DNA of 64,000 nucleotides from Lunularia cruciata (GCA_948567375.1 OX419756.1:26824552-26888551), one strand, 5' to 3'. Counted from the first letter of the stretch, positions 37,929-51,650 are shown. Notes: generated from the sequence alone by a model not told the origin. Program-made: numbers and translations.

Positions 37929-38086
37929 CGCAGACGTGTTCTTCCGCCTAGAAAGGCAGATAGGTTTGTGCAATGAAGATCCCTACATTTCTGTAGTACA
38001 CTTCTACAGGAAGAGATAGGGCTGAGCATAGTGCCAAGTATTGGCAACAATTTTGTGGGAATATTGATCAGGACTTTGTTCCGGAC

Positions 38087-38235
38087 AATAAACTTTATCG
38101 ATCACTCTAGGAGAAGAAGACGACACCATAGGTCACCCGATTGAGATGTTTGTAGCTGAATCGATATTAGGAAGAAGAGGCAAGCAGTTTGGAATATTTC
38201 CGTAGTATACGTAGACCGGTTGCTAATGTAATAAA
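38087..38235 (+). terminator. Candidate polyadenylation signals
   Basis: AATAAA at 38087-38092 and again at 38230-38235, about 350 and 490 bp after the stop of the Rho_N-domain gene. AATAAA is common by chance, so this is only positional support. Confidence 0.4.
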
Positions 38236-41189
38236 AGATTCAGAAGTTTTCTTCACGTTGTGCCGTACGTGGGATCAATTTGCATGGTTCTTACTTCTCG
38301 AGCCATGTTAGTCTACTGGTATGTTTCATTGGGAGAAGGAACTATTTAGGGAAGTACTAGTAGTGACGTGAAAGTTCACCAAGCGGAGGAACCCGATTTG
38401 GTCTTGGGTTCTCATCTTACCTACCTCCACGCGACTCGAGCATCGTGTCCCAACTAATGGTCAATAGTCTTATCAACGGCAATCGGGCTCGAGTCAAACC
38501 CATTCCGCACATAGTCGGACGCATCCGCCTTGGATTCCCAGGGCGCTTAGTAAGATTCGAACCTTCTTTATCGAGAGAAAACGTCTGTTATTCTCAGTTG
38601 GAAACTGCGGTGGATTGGTTGAATGCAGTGGACTGTGAATGAACTGGGTTTAAGCATGCACTAAATATTGCATCATGAGATTGACGCACCTTTTCTGGTC
38701 TGCTGCACACACTAGATTCACCTAGGTATGCTTTACATGATTTGTAAACGTCGGAAAGCATTCAACTTGCAAAACCGTCAGACGTAATGAAAAATGAGTG
38801 GCATGAAACTCCCATCTAAGGACTTTGGAGAATATTTGGTGGTAATCTAATGTTTGCCACCGAGTTAGAGATAAAACTTGGCTTGAATGATGACATGAAG
38901 ACAAAATCTAACTCGTGGACTCCAAACGTTTGGATGAGATTGAATGCATCAGCTAATCGGGAGAGACTGGTCGCCAGACAGTACATGAGCGGATCGATGG
39001 TAAAAGGTCTTAAAGGGGTGAACTGGGACGACATCTACCTGCGGTATTGCCTACAGAAACTTGGGTTCAATACCCTTTGCAAACTGTCAGGGGAGGAAAT
39101 CTCGAAATATCTCAAGATAGCTTCGCGTTGAATTTGACTTCACCAGGTAAACATCACGGTGATGGTATCTCTTGTGCATAAAAAAGGGTCCAATCTTAGA
39201 GATGTTCTAAACAGTAAATATGTTGCTCTCTCAACCTTTTTGTCTAGATCCAGTTCCAGAGCCGACAGTCATCTTATGAAATTCACCAACAGGTAGCAGT
39301 CTTCACTTTGTTAGTATAGCATTAATTTGTGTACCTCACAAAGAAATGATGAGCTAGAAACTGCATCACAAAGGGTGGTTTTTTGACTCTCTTGTATCTA
39401 AGTCTCACAAAACTCTACTCCAATAAAGATAAAGTGAAAGGGTTAAGTCCTAAATCAAAATCCATAGTGAGAGGAACATGCTCATTTGAAATCTATTTTC
39501 TTCTAATTGTAGTACTTCTATTATCTGGTTGTTCACTGTATGAAACTAACCATAGCAAGCCATGTATTACGTACACTGCTATTAGATTTTCTTGCTTTTG
39601 AATGAAATCTTGTTCTATTATTTTCATGGACAATGAAGAAGGGGTAAAGTGACTAAGAACCCACAACTGCTCTTTTGTTACATAATAAGTGACAAAGAAG
39701 TTTCCTCACCTTGAATGAGAGCTTATCGTCTTGATTTTCTTTCTATCAATTTATAATTCGACAAAAGATGGTTTCACCTACAGGAAGGATAGAGAGTACT
39801 CCGTCAGCCGTCATCAGCAACAGTTTAAATCTGCCTTTTCTTCAATACCAGTGACACTTTCCCCCATCAAAGGCAGTGACTCGTGCTCTGTAGGAATATT
39901 GAGTACTTATCTCGAAGCATCTACTACTTGGTTGAAACATGTGATGGATATCGTGCTCTCACACCATCGCACACAAGTGTTGTATTCAATCATAATCTAA
40001 CGTTCTTCCATACATTTTGAAGAGATTACTTGAGGTTACTAATAATCCTCCCTCTAATTCTTTTCTCTAAAGTATCCCCGAAGTACCCTGTCCCGACGAG
40101 TTTACCTTCCTCCAGATATAAGAAAAATTCTTTCAGATAATTATGAACTCTACATGTCCAATGAATGTTTCGATGGAGCGATGAGAAGATCTACTGTATT
40201 CGTCTATTTTAGAACCGTCCGACCCGAAGGTATCTTTACCATGAACCTGTATTCTCGAGATGTATGTTCCCCATCCTAAGAGGGTCACTAAAATGATATC
40301 TGGGCATACTTAACCTGTCACCAGAGTTGTTACGTTATTCTGGCACTGAAATACTGTACTGTTCTTACAACCTCTCTTCATTCTCAACTCCATCCGCATG
40401 GAAGACAACCCCATCCGGGCCAGGAGCTGAATCCGAAACCGAAACCGAAACCGAGGTTTGCTTTTGCTTGCAATTCTGTAGACTTCAGTCATGACTTAGA
40501 AGCGTGTACCTCCCGAGTCAAAGCTTTATTGTCGAGACTCGAACATTGTTCCACCTATGTGTATGGCCTTGCAGCGGTAGAGGGTCCTGGAGTCTGAAGT
40601 GCATGCTCCCTCCCCAGGACCTGGTGGCATTCGTTTCTGACAGAAAATGTTAGACTACGTGCGGTCTTGCGGATTCACGTACGAAATTCGTCATAATTTT
40701 CTGTAAATGTGCGACCAGATAATCTGGCTCAATGATAACGTCAGCCCGTCTGCTTACGATTTCGAATCTCCAATTTCGAATCGAGAATGATTGAAGACTT
40801 GTCCAAGGATTGTGTAACTGGACCAAAGCAGCACACTCTCATAGCTTACAGCCGCCCATAGCTTTCTCGGGGTCTATATGTGAGGGCTCCGGAGGCTGAG
40901 TACGCTCCGGGTCAAGTTCTGAGGTGATATTTTACCTTTTTGATATCTCACGTCAGCCAAAGCACCCTATTCTTGATTCTAGATCCACCGCTCTACCGTG
41001 AATAATAAATCCGGACAGGAAACGAAAATAAATGTGGAAGTTTTGAGCGCAAATCAATGACGTCAATACGACATTACACATTACTCTCAGCCCTGCCGAG
41101 GATACAGTCGTCTAACACGGATTCTGTCCTTACACATCATGACCAGTGTCCCACATACTAATGGGTATCCTATCCATCTGAGTATCGTT

Positions 41190-41430
41190 CCAGAACATAC
41201 CAGTGATCTTCGATAGTTAACTGGAGTTTTTAGTGTTGTTTCGAGATACACACCCGTGCTGATACGAGATGTGCTCTGAAATACACCAATGATCTATCGA
41301 TCATTAGTTCAGAGGAGTTTATTAAGAGTATTAGATCTCACGGGGAGCAACATTACTCCGAACCACACCCGTGGTCATAGTTCTGATCGATAGTTCAGTG
41401 GAGTTTACAGGTTACTAGATCTGAAGAGAG
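41190..41430. repeat. Old ~100-bp tandem repeat, about three diverged copies
   Basis: Blocks like CCA(G/A)TGATCT, ATCGATxxTTAGTTCAGAGGAGTTT and TTAGATCT recur three times in the same order with many differences. ACACCCGTG also appears twice. Confidence 0.55.
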
Positions 41431-44400
41431 AGTCGCCGCGCCTATATTCAAATTCGATATGGCGTATCAATGCAGGGGGTCTAAGCAACTAACAATATTG
41501 TGTCCATATTGGATCTCTGAATATTCGTGACAACTCGCGGCTGCTTAGGCTCTAGAAAGCTTTAATTTCTAACAAAACATAACAGCCAAATCTGAAAGTT
41601 AAGATTAACAATCACCAGTAAGTCCTTCTCTAAGTAATCCCCAAATTTCACTGGCGTCGCGGGCGCCCGCTAAACGCATGAACTTTAGGTGTATGACTGT
41701 TAATTAGTCGAGAGGGGTCACGGAGGCAGCAGATGGTGAAATGCCCCGTGCCGTATAGCAGTCTATGCTTCAAGTCAGTTCAACATGCCTGCTATCACCC
41801 TTGCAATTGCGCCTACCTTAAATATTGCCTGGATCCCTTGGTCTTATGGGGTAGATCGCGGAAAGTTCAGGACAATCAGACCTCTCTATCATATTCTCGT
41901 TATCGTCAATATGATCATGCGCTGGGAGGAAACGAGAATTGTCTACGATGAGGTATTTTTCATTCTGTGCATTGTTTGGATCTTCAATACGCAAGAGTGC
42001 GCGGAACGCATACTGTATTCTTTAGAGAGAGGGCACAGCGGTGAAGTAGTCCATTACAAGACAATACAAGCGGGCTGCTGCAGCTGGGTCTAACTGAAGC
42101 ATGAAGTTTTTCGTCCTGAAGCCCATCTGAAGCAGTCCGCAACGTCTCTGGCTTTGTTGAATGGCACAGTTCTTGGGTCTACCGGCAGTTCCTTTGCTAT
42201 TATCAGACACTGCGGATCACTGTGAAGTAATCGCTAGGGAGATTGAATATCCAAGCAATCCAAATTACATGCAGGTAATTCGGAAAGTGTAATTTGCTTA
42301 GTAGGAAGCAATGCATCCCTTCTTAAATCCGTCCTCTAAGTTGATTGTGTCGATGAGTGCCGTCAGCAATCGCATATCGTGTAAATTCAGTTTGCCCAAG
42401 TTACAAGATACACGATTGCGTTTTTGATGGAAACAAGCCAACCATGCAGCGTCGCACATGCACGGCTTGGGTTTTGCCCTTTCTGACAGTGGCGATTACT
42501 TAGTAGAAGGCCCTCATTCCCATTTACAGCTGATTTGAGGATGTAATTATTTTCATATGCTGCGACGAGATAAGGGTATAACATTCTCCTGAAGAATCTA
42601 ACGCTTCTTAACGTTTTATAGTGAACGAAGGAAAACGATGTTGCGTTATCCATCGAGCAAAGTTAATTACCTCGTGAACACCTGCTTCTAATATCGTCCT
42701 AGAGTTCTGGTATTCATGTTAATCAACTCAAATACAGAGGAGAGATAAGATGTTAAAATTCGTATGACGAATCTTGACATTGAATGAAAGTCATTTGTTC
42801 GAACGTAACGTCATCGTGGTCATAATGGACCGGCCAGGTCGCTGAGGTGGGTGTAGTCCCACACCTAGAGATTCGAATCGTCGAATCATGGTGGGTGCAT
42901 TGTAGTGGCCACCCATTGTAAGTTGCAATCGTTACAGTGCTCTGTTTTTGACCCCGGATCCACTTGTACAGCCACCTACCTGCCGCTTGTTCGATCCTCA
43001 AGTCCTCGCGAATGTGAAGTGCCAATAAACATAGAGATGAAGTATGAACAAAGTATCTGAATTTTGACTATGGTAGTGTCAACGAGTGTGGTGCTATAAT
43101 GCGGGGTAGCACTATCGATGTAGCAATCTCATCGCTGATTTCTGTCTCTACTTCCCATCCGTTTTCACGTGTGACAGACTGCTCAACTGGCATGCCTATA
43201 ATAACCAACTCGAACCACCAGCGATCATGAGTTAAAGGTGGCCAACGGCGTACTTTCCAGGGTCGACCAGACGCTAAAACTCAGAGCATAGATCCAGAAG
43301 CGGCGGAGCTCGTGATGATCAACACCGCTTCCTACGCAACAGCAAGTATGTTCATGATACGTAGTGATCCCGGAGTAGGTTACAGGCCGTTGAACTTTTG
43401 CAAGTTCATAGAACATGCACAAGACCAGTCAGTTTCTCATTGATCCATGAGTCGATAACGAAGCTCAAGGGAGGGCAGGTTGACATCGAGTTGAGGTTCA
43501 TACCCATTCGACTCCTTCTCAACTGCTAAGGGTCAATTATCAGTGATCATTATTTGGGAGTCAGGCTTTACAGTCACTGCAGAAATGGATTTGAGTGATT
43601 TTCCCGTGATTTGGCTATGGAATCGCAATTAGACATCAATCTTGGTTACCGCATTGGATTGCACAAGTCAGGTCGCTAGTATTACCGTAAGATATGAGGG
43701 AAGTACGATATCAAGATTCCAGTCACCGAGGGATATTGATCTGTCCTGTAATACGGGGATCAAGCCATTTGCCATTCCAAATGTAGAAAGAAGAAAAACG
43801 AACTCGTCCTCTTTTGACTGTTGGTTATACACTTCGACGTCCAAATCAAATTCAGTACCAATGAGTGAATCTCTCCCTTAAATATAACTCCGAACCTGGG
43901 TTCCTACGTCCAGTACTTACAATCCACACAAAGGACGCATCTTGAGAGAAAAACGGGTTTAGGATTCAATGGACATCTTCTAAATAGTACATATATTTGC
44001 CACATCCGGCATGCATTTCAATGGTCGTTCCTACGGTACTTGCTCAGGACTCAATGAGTCTAATCTTATCAGAAGATTAAAGAATAAGTCAATGGCCAAC
44101 TAGTACAGATCATATAAGCTACTGTTTCCTTAGTCGTGAGAGGATATATCTTCAATCAAATGATATTGATATTAGCGTTCTTTCCTATGAGCGGATGCTA
44201 TTCTACATAAGGATGAATATTTGCAATGTCAATGGGCTAGGTGAAGCCACATGAACGAGCTGCAACTGAGTATCTCTACCAGATTTCCTCAGAACTGGGA
44301 GTCCACATTAGTTACTTCTTTCAGAATAAATACTATTAGGAAGGTATGGAAGAAATTGGCTCATATTCACGCTGGCGTACATCTTTTTATTCCTTCCATA

Positions 44401-45207
44401 ACTTTATCGACCAAATTATAGAACGAATAAAAAGATGACCCTTAGTCTCATTAGCCTTTAGTCGGCCCCGCTTCCGTTTCTAATTTCTTTCTTTCATTGA
44501 ATTCTGATCTTTGTCAATTGAGAATCGACCACGGAGACCTTAGTCCACATGACTGCAGTTGGTGCAACGTGGAAGAATGAACCTTTCAGCAAATTCTATA
44601 TTACTCCAACCGCGATCGATTCTATGTACCTCCATTGGCGTGCCACCTTATACAGAAGGACAGTAGTGGGATCAGACCAAAAGCACATCGCGTGGACCGC
44701 TGAAGTTGAGTCGTCAAAGACATGCCACTCATAAAAGTTGGCTCATAAGGAGACCAGATCATGCATGCCATCCTACTCCGTCTGGCAGTTCAGGAAACAA
44801 AAATTTATGAATTTCTCTGGAGAACAAGAGAGTTGTTTCTCTACAGCGACACAAGCCAGTACAGTAGAGTCTTTATAGCTAAAACTATTGCCATGAAATC
44901 AGGCGGAATATGCACAGCACATTTCAGGATATGTATAAAATGTCTGGACGAAACACACACCTTTGAAAGCCCTTTGTTCAGATTTAGCAGCCCTTTGACT
45001 ATACCAAGCGTTTCTGTGATCTACACACCCTAAAGGACTGGGGTGAGCCCTAAACAATATGAATTCAACAACCTTAAGGTATACCACACCGGTCCCCAAG
45101 GTCACTAACTATTGAGTCTGAAATTTTAATTATCATAAGTTCAGATCTCCTCATTCGGGTTGAGTTCAAAGATCTCAAACAACAGTCTGACCTTGTGATG
45201 ATCACAT

Positions 45208-47886
45208 TCAACCACAGTAGAAACATCGTGCCGAGTGATCTTTGGATGCTTTCTCCCCGTTTCTGAAACGTGCAGACCTCATTGAGTGGTTACTGATGCC
45301 ATATCGTATGGCGAACTTGATCGGGTCCAATGGTATGTAGGAAATTAAGCTGTAAAGCCAAACTACTCCCGCCCATTTCCACTCAAGTGCTTCCATGGAA
45401 GCATAGGGCCAGTCCAAGGACACTGCCAGCAGAGTTGCGATCGTTTGAGCAACTACGAACGCACCTATGAGAAGATAGCCCGGTCGTTCTGTGAAGGACC
45501 AGCTCCAAGATCTTGTAACGAAAATAAGAGCTTGACTTATGATGCTCACTTGTAAGTACACAGCTGACATGAGCTTCCCTTTGTTGTCGTGGATGGAAGG
45601 CACACGGAAAACATCGGAGAAGAAGAATGTATGACTAGCTAGGAAGAAAAAGATGACAGTCATAAGGGCAAGATACAAGCCCAAAAAGATACCGGTTGCG
45701 AATATCTCACGCAATTTCCAGCTATCTGGTAGCGGGGATGGTTTGACCCTATCCTTGGCTATGGTCATGATTGTCCCGTCGTTCAGAATGGCGATTACAA
45801 GAATCATGAATGGTGAGAAATCAAAGCTCCAAATCAGAGCCAATACGAGGAATCCAACAACTATACGGATTGTGATGGAAACCGCATATATGGTGTAATT
45901 CTTCATGCGTTGGAAAATGGCACGGCTCGTCAGCACAGCGCTGATAATGACACTCAAACCCGGTTCAGTGAGAACGATGTCTGAAGCACTCCTAGCAGCA
46001 TCCGTGGCGTCATCGACAGCTATACCAATATCTGCTTTCTTCAAGGCCGGTGCATCATTCACTCCATCCCCGGTCATGCCCACAATATGTTTGCGAGCCT
46101 GCAATCGTTTCACAATCTCATACTTGTGCTCAGGAAATACTCCAGCGAATCCGTCAGCCTTCTCAATCAGGCTATCAACGTCCAGGGCTCTAGGGTGCTT
46201 TGGAGTCGTTCCATCCTTATGCACATCGAGCAAAGCTGACGATGGGTACATGTTCGTACCCATGCCCAAACGTCGACCTGTCTCCTTCCCAATAGCCAGT
46301 TGATCACCCGTTATCATCTTCACACTCACTCCCAAACTGATTGCCCGTCGGATGGTTTCAGCGCTGTCGTGCCTGGGCGGATCGAAAAGCGGCATTAAGC
46401 CACAAAATGTCCAAGGCCCACCAGCACTGTCTTTACTCTTTTCAGGCACCTGCTGAATCGCAACAGCCAGGGATCGGAGGCCTCGTTCTGCGAACTTATC
46501 AATCACACTGTGGACTCGAGCTTTAATCTCCTCTTTGTTTGTTGCAAGAGCCAAAATCTGCTCCGGAGCTCCTTTAGTGGTACGCCACCAAAGCCCGTCG
46601 CTGTCAATATATGTGATTGCCGTGCGCTTATCTGTTGGGTTGAAGGGAAGAAAGTGTACCTCCCGGATACCTGCTCGGGCCTGCTGACGATCACCTAACG
46701 AGCCAACAATGGTAGCATCAATAGCATCTTGATTTTCTGTTCTAGATGCTCGTGCTGCATAGAGAATTACGGTTTCCTTCTTTATCCCATGTTCAAACAC
46801 CTCAACAAGGTTCGTATCCACGGTAAGTTTATTAAGGGTGAGTGTTCCCGTCTTGTCACTGCATAGGATATCCATGCCCGCCATCTCTTCTATGGCCGTC
46901 ATGCGCTTGGTGATAGCACCCTGTGTGGAAAGACGATGTGCTCCGATTGCCATGGTGACTGATAACACTGTGGGCATCGCAATCGGAATTCCACCGATGA
47001 GCAGAACCAACAGGTTAGGTATACCATCTCTGTAAGGCCGCTTTTGAAAACCATACATGATAAGGATCTCTATGGCCATTCCAAGGGCGATGGAGCAGAT
47101 ACAGAAATTTCCTATCGAGGTAAGAACCTTCTGGAAATGCCCCACTTGGTTGGTGTTGTCCACAAGGTGGGCAGCTTTTCCGAAGAAGCTGTTCATACCG
47201 GTGGCAATGACTACAGCTTGAATCTCTCCCTGCTTGCAAGTCGATCCTGAATACACACCATCGCCTGGCCCTTTAGTTGCTGGCAGTGACTCACCAGTTA
47301 GAGTTGATTGATCTACCTTCAGAGCATCCCCTTCCAGAAGACGTGCGTCTGCTGGAATTATGTCACCCAGCTTGATTGCAATTATGTCTCCAGGCACTAG
47401 AAGTTTAGCGTCCATCTCGGCCCAGCAGCCATCCCGCAAAGCCTTGGACGTAGGTGCAAGTCTGGCCATCAAAGCTGCAGCAGCATTCCCGGCGTTATTT
47501 TCTTCAACAAAGCTGATGGTAGAATTTATGATCAGTAAGCCTATAATGCCTCCAAAATCCCACCAGTCCGCATGTCGTGGGACGAATACCACTGACATGA
47601 TCGCAGCGAACTCCATAACCCAAGACAATGGGTTCCACATAAATCCGAGGAATTTGAAAAGCTTGTTTTCAGCCTTCTCCTCGAGCATGTTGTAACCATA
47701 TTCCTCGATTCGTCTTTCTGCCTCGGCAGTACTGAGCCCCGAGGTTGTACAAGTGAGCCTCTCAAACACTCTTTCCATAGAAACATCTTGCAAGTCCACC
47801 GTGGAGTCATCCTCCGTGGAGTCATCCTCCCGCTGGAATACAGACGCGGGCAGCTCCTGCTCGAACGACTCGTTAAGTTGCGCCAT
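45208..47886 (-). CDS. Plasma-membrane H+-ATPase (P3A type), C-terminally short, intronless
   Basis: A single exon of 892 aa. It pumps protons out of the cell at the cost of ATP. Motifs seen: TGES (197-200, actuator); phosphorylated Asp344 in [15 protein letters not shown] (438-443, nucleotide site); [15 protein letters not shown] (605-613); Arg674 in ITIR and Asp703 in AILNDGT, matching the transport residues Arg655 and Asp684 of Arabidopsis AHA2. Two features differ from standard plant pumps. First, after the last membrane segment ([13 protein letters not shown]) only about 30 residues follow, ending ARCFYCG, where canonical pumps have about 100 residues of autoinhibitory domain ending in Tyr-Thr-Val. 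Second, the membrane-2 residue aligned with AHA2 Asn106 appears to be Pro103 within FVPRHADWW, and that loop is shorter. Lack of the penultimate Thr is known in bryophyte and algal pumps. Canonical plant pump genes have many introns; here there are none. An N-terminal 15-bp duplication encodes DDSTE twice. Confidence 0.95.
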   Translation of the reverse strand: MAQLNESFEQELPASVFQREDDSTEDDSTVDLQDVSMERVFERLTCTTSGLSTAEAERRIEEYGYNMLEEKAENKLFKFLGFMWNPLSWVMEFAAIMSVVFVPRHADWWDFGGIIGLLIINSTISFVEENNAGNAAAALMARLAPTSKALRDGCWAEMDAKLLVPGDIIAIKLGDIIPADARLLEGDALKVDQSTLTGESLPATKGPGDGVYSGSTCKQGEIQAVVIATGMNSFFGKAAHLVDNTNQVGHFQKVLTSIGNFCICSIALGMAIEILIMYGFQKRPYRDGIPNLLVLLIGGIPIAMPTVLSVTMAIGAHRLSTQGAITKRMTAIEEMAGMDILCSDKTGTLTLNKLTVDTNLVEVFEHGIKKETVILYAARASRTENQDAIDATIVGSLGDRQQARAGIREVHFLPFNPTDKRTAITYIDSDGLWWRTTKGAPEQILALATNKEEIKARVHSVIDKFAERGLRSLAVAIQQVPEKSKDSAGGPWTFCGLMPLFDPPRHDSAETIRRAISLGVSVKMITGDQLAIGKETGRRLGMGTNMYPSSALLDVHKDGTTPKHPRALDVDSLIEKADGFAGVFPEHKYEIVKRLQARKHIVGMTGDGVNDAPALKKADIGIAVDDATDAARSASDIVLTEPGLSVIISAVLTSRAIFQRMKNYTIYAVSITIRIVVGFLVLALIWSFDFSPFMILVIAILNDGTIMTIAKDRVKPSPLPDSWKLREIFATGIFLGLYLALMTVIFFFLASHTFFFSDVFRVPSIHDNKGKLMSAVYLQVSIISQALIFVTRSWSWSFTERPGYLLIGAFVVAQTIATLLAVSLDWPYASMEALEWKWAGVVWLYSLISYIPLDPIKFAIRYGISNHSMRSARFRNGEKASKDHSARCFYCG
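47802..47831 (-). repeat. 15-bp tandem duplication in the H+-ATPase N-terminus
   Basis: GTGGAGTCATCCTCC occurs twice in tandem on the plus strand, giving the doubled acidic DDSTE in the cytosolic N-terminus. The frame is kept. Confidence 0.9.
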
Positions 47887-50800
47887 CTATGAATCCGTTC
47901 ACTCTAGATCTCTCCGCAGATGAGCCCTCCTATCCAAGGAAATCTCTAGCAACGTACCTGATGCAACTCTTTAAAAAATCGCATCACAGAGATTTGAAGG
48001 CCTAGAGAACACTCGACACTTACATCTCAATCTGAGGCTCAGACTGCGTTCAGATGAACCAAGGCAGTTCCAATCTGAAGAAGCTAATTAACAGCAGCAA
48101 TTACCCTTCTGCATGAGCGGCCGTGCCCGTCCATCGGAAAGCCTGCAGCATTTCCTCAGATCCTCCTAGTTTGAATCGTGAATATCTAGTGTACGTGTGT
48201 GGTTGGAAGTGTTCTGAAAGCCGGAGAAAATCTACTCGACACGGGTTGGGTATAGAATAAAAGAGGGGCCTAGGGGGCAGCAGGATGTTACGATAGAGAG
48301 ATTTCAGCTGGTGAAACTACGAGACGAGTTTGGATTATTTGTCAATGACTTAGGCGGAGAAGAAGTATCTAGAGTTACAGGCGCAGGCTCCAACCCGGGG
48401 GCAATAGAATATAACCTGGAATACTTGCCAAAGAATTGTAACTGCTTGGAGTCACTGGACAGCAATGAGTATCCCCGGTTGATCTATATCCTTGTGACGT
48501 CTATACTAATATCCGGTACACATGTACAGGTTCTGAGGCGGGCAAGTAGAAAGTAACCAACAGGTGAGCGCACTCTGAATTGCGCTCGTGTGTAGGCCTT
48601 TTAGTACCAGTTGGTGTTGTGGAACAGCAAGTTGCAGCCGTGCACAAGATTTGGAACACTCGGGTCACAGGAGTGGTTCAGGGAGTGTTCTCCTCACACT
48701 GCTGAATATAAAGGTCGATTGAGGCTCATGAAACAACAAGAAACTTAGCTGGGATCCGGATGGAGAGACTCATCAGTGTCCACAAGTGTATACGTACAAG
48801 CTAGTTCGGATGCAGCTGCAGCAGGAGCTTTCGCGGGTATGGTCGCCAGTGATCGTGATCATCGACGCCTATGAAAGTATTACATAGCGGCGGGACATCC
48901 TATGAACTTAGTTTGGCATCATCGTTTGATTAACTCTATCATCTCGAACTAACCTCCCGTCGACTGCTTGTAAGCTTTACAGAGAGCCCCGTTCAATGAG
49001 CCGCCCAAAATCACTTGACATGCATGGGTGAAACCACCCTCTTCCCATGAGTCCAGAATCTCGTCTGCATGTGCCACAATCCCCTATACGCCGCAACATC
49101 AGAATCAGCTGCCCCTTCGACTAACGTCTTCAAGTACAATCCTAAGTACCACGGGCATGTACTGTCTTTCCAGCAGTTACTGTATCAATTTCCGGCTCCA
49201 ATCTGTGCATGTCTTTTACGACTATCCCACGGAAAACATACTAATAGCTATCATCCAAATCGTACTTTGGTTTTGACGATTCTCGAGTCAGCAGGTTCCA
49301 AGAAGAGGTGATACACGAATTGCAGGGGTGCATATCACTTGGATTTTAGTGTAGAAGTCTGGCCCAGCGCAAACATTGTATACTGCTAATCAAACATTTC
49401 TGACTTTAGGGCCACCTTCTTTTAGGATTAAACTAAATCTAAAGTCAACTGACTGCCAACATGGTTCGCGTGTGCTATTAGCATTTTTATCAGCTATGAA
49501 ATTCTTAAAGGAATACATAGCAATTATTGTTGCTATAAGCTGAAAGGTCTGGGTAGGAAACTCGATCATGACTGCCTGTCACTTATAGAGTGCAGGTTAA
49601 GAGAGGAGATCTAGAAAGTCTAAATCTATCGCCTTCCATGAACTAAAGAAACTGTATAAGAGTACAGAAGTCCCTGTTCCTCTCAGAAGTTTGATCAAAA
49701 CCGTTCGGATTCTCGCGCAATGAGTACATTTAAAATGTTTACAGTAACTATCTTTCTTCGGCGATCTCATTAGCATTGTACTGGTAATTCGTTTTTCAAG
49801 TGAGAAGAAATAGAAAAGTGCTTTGTAAGAGTGTTGATTGCTTCCATGCATGGCAAGCTCGATACATGGGCCCTGGCCCCAAGTTTGTTAGTGAAAGAGC
49901 GCACGGATATTTAGGGCACAGATTTGCAGGACTGTCGGCTCTGCATCTTTCGTAGACACCGGAAGATTTCACGTCAAGATATATATGTATATATATAAAA
50001 AATTATAATTCTTAGGTAACTGGCATATGCTTCCAAGCTCAACCATGTTCGATAGCTACACATCAAGAAACGGTACAGAGAAAGATCTCTTTAGCAGAAC
50101 AAACATCAATCTACGCGGAGCTTCGACAAAGTATCCACCATGAAATTATGCTAAGCATTGCGTATTATCGTCTCAAACCTGTGATCCATCGATTTCAATC
50201 CTGGAGATCGTTTATCCTGTAGCTTGAAATCTCCTGATAACTATTTTGGAGTTAATCGGAGGACCCATATGTCACGACCTGGCGATGTACAACCAAAAGG
50301 AGGAGAATTTTGATGTCCTTGAGCGTACAGCCCAAGGACTGTCCTTCCTGTCCTCTATTGTCCACCTACCCTTAACTGACTTGCTTCCCACGTCTGTCTG
50401 TAGTTGAGATATTCAGATTTCAGGTACAGCGTCAAACCTCTACTTGGATCAGACAAATCATTCATATAATTTCTTTCTTCATTCTTACTTGTATAGTTCG
50501 GATATCTTAGGTGCGCTAAGGCAGATTTCTCATGTGGATACTATTGGGGCTTAGTTCATTCTACCTCTTTCGTCTCTCCTTTGTACTGTTTGATGGAGTC
50601 TTCCCATCCTTCTTTTGTTTTATGTGGTCGCCTTCTCGCGATTTCTTTCTGACAGAAGAACACATAAAGTACTTAGTCATAGATGGGAACACTCACAATA
50701 CCTTTTACAGATATCATGTCGAGACTGAACCTGATGTATCTCGTGAGCACAATCTAGAGAGGTTCAATGTAAACGAGCATCTCATGTGCTTCCACTATAT

Positions 50801-51001
50801 ATTTTGGGAGTCTCAACATTTAGTGGTAACGTGTGATCGCACTTGTTCTTCAGCATGCTCTCCCTGATGCTTTACGACTTCATGAAAATTTGTATTTTAT
50901 GCATTTTAAGCTATAATCTGCTTTGGTGCATGAAAAATCGTGCATTATCCATGCACCAACCTTGTTTTGTTCTCGAGGGACTTCATGCTTCTTGAATCCA
51001 T
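47887..51001. other. Gene-free stretch upstream of the H+-ATPase
   Basis: The first 400 bp or so should hold the 5' untranslated region and promoter of the minus-strand proton pump. On that strand a good splice donor (CAG/GTACGT) lies near 47,961, so a 5' UTR intron is possible. Beyond that no gene was recognised; open frames at 48311, 49028 and 50532 have no motif. Confidence 0.45.
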
Positions 51002-51630
51002 TGTTAGGATGTGGAGCTTGATCCGTCCGGTTTATCCATCGGTGATGCTGAGATCAGCGGCTTCGATCATCCATGGGATATATTGTACAGGGTTGAACCG
51101 GGTGTTTGACTATCTAGGGATATCGGGGTGAAATTGTGAGTGTGTTTAGTGTTCTTCTGTGTGTAACTGTAGAAGGTAACCCTGCAACCGGTAGAGTGAG
51201 GTTGTTCGCAAGTTGAATAGAGATGCGCCTGTGGACAAAGAATTAATGGAAATTTTGGTAACTTTGGTTCGCATGAAGCTGGTTAGGCGAGGTCTATTTT
51301 TTAATCAAATGAGCAAGAGATAATCAGGAGAAGTGCGGATGAAGATAAACACAGGAACAGATTGGACACGGAAAGAGTTGGGCGGGGCAGAGCTTCCAAG
51401 TGATCTATGTAATTTGTATTGAGAGGGAGTAAAAATCCTGGATCTATGTTGCCATGGATGTAAGAGCAAGGGACTCTGAACCACGTTAATCCTTGTGCAC
51501 CTATTGATGTGTGTGAGTACATCTTTTTACTTTTCTCTTTTCTCTCCTGTTTTTTTCTTCCTGCAGAGGTTGATCTCAATAGCTGATGACTGTCATAAGA
51601 GAACAAATTAAGCAGAGGAGATTCCCTACA
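51002..51630 (+). repeat. Probable copia 5' LTR
   Basis: It starts TGTTAGG and ends CCCTACA, just before the primer binding site. The right end is firm. The left end is inferred from the TG dinucleotide and imperfect terminal inversion, because no second LTR is available to compare. Confidence 0.6.
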
Positions 51631-51632
51631 AT

Positions 51633-51644
51633 TGGTATCAAAGC
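51633..51644 (+). other. Copia primer binding site
   Basis: TGGTATCAAAGC, complementary to the 3' end of initiator tRNA-Met with one difference from the usual TGGTATCAGAGC. It lies 2 nt after the LTR end. Confidence 0.85.
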
Positions 51645-51650
51645 GATAAG

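Larger units (their letters stand above)
37738..45207. other. Gene-free stretch
   Basis: After the 3' untranslated part of the Rho_N-domain gene no further gene could be read. Open frames up to about 100 codons occur on both strands without motifs. A short CCGAAA hexamer run lies at 40433-40455. Around 41,190-41,430 a block containing CGATAGTTCAGTGGAGTTT or its variants occurs about three times with a spacing near 100 bp, suggesting an old tandem repeat. Confidence 0.55.

Noticed and set aside
38850-39131. 93-aa open frame with a plausible composition (SNSWTPNVWMRLNASANRER)
   Set aside because: No recognisable domain, no splice or transcription support, and similar frames occur by chance in this region.
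40433-40455. CCGAAA hexamer run as a telomere-like repeat
   Set aside because: Plant telomere repeats are CCCTAAA/TTTAGGG; this is under four units of another hexamer.
41733-42093. Hydrophobic open frame suggestive of a membrane protein
   Set aside because: Only one frame of about 100 codons, no conserved motif, and a competing frame on the same strand overlaps it.
50532-50867. 111-aa open frame
   Set aside because: Composition and hydrophobic start are not distinctive, no motif, and it lies in anonymous DNA.
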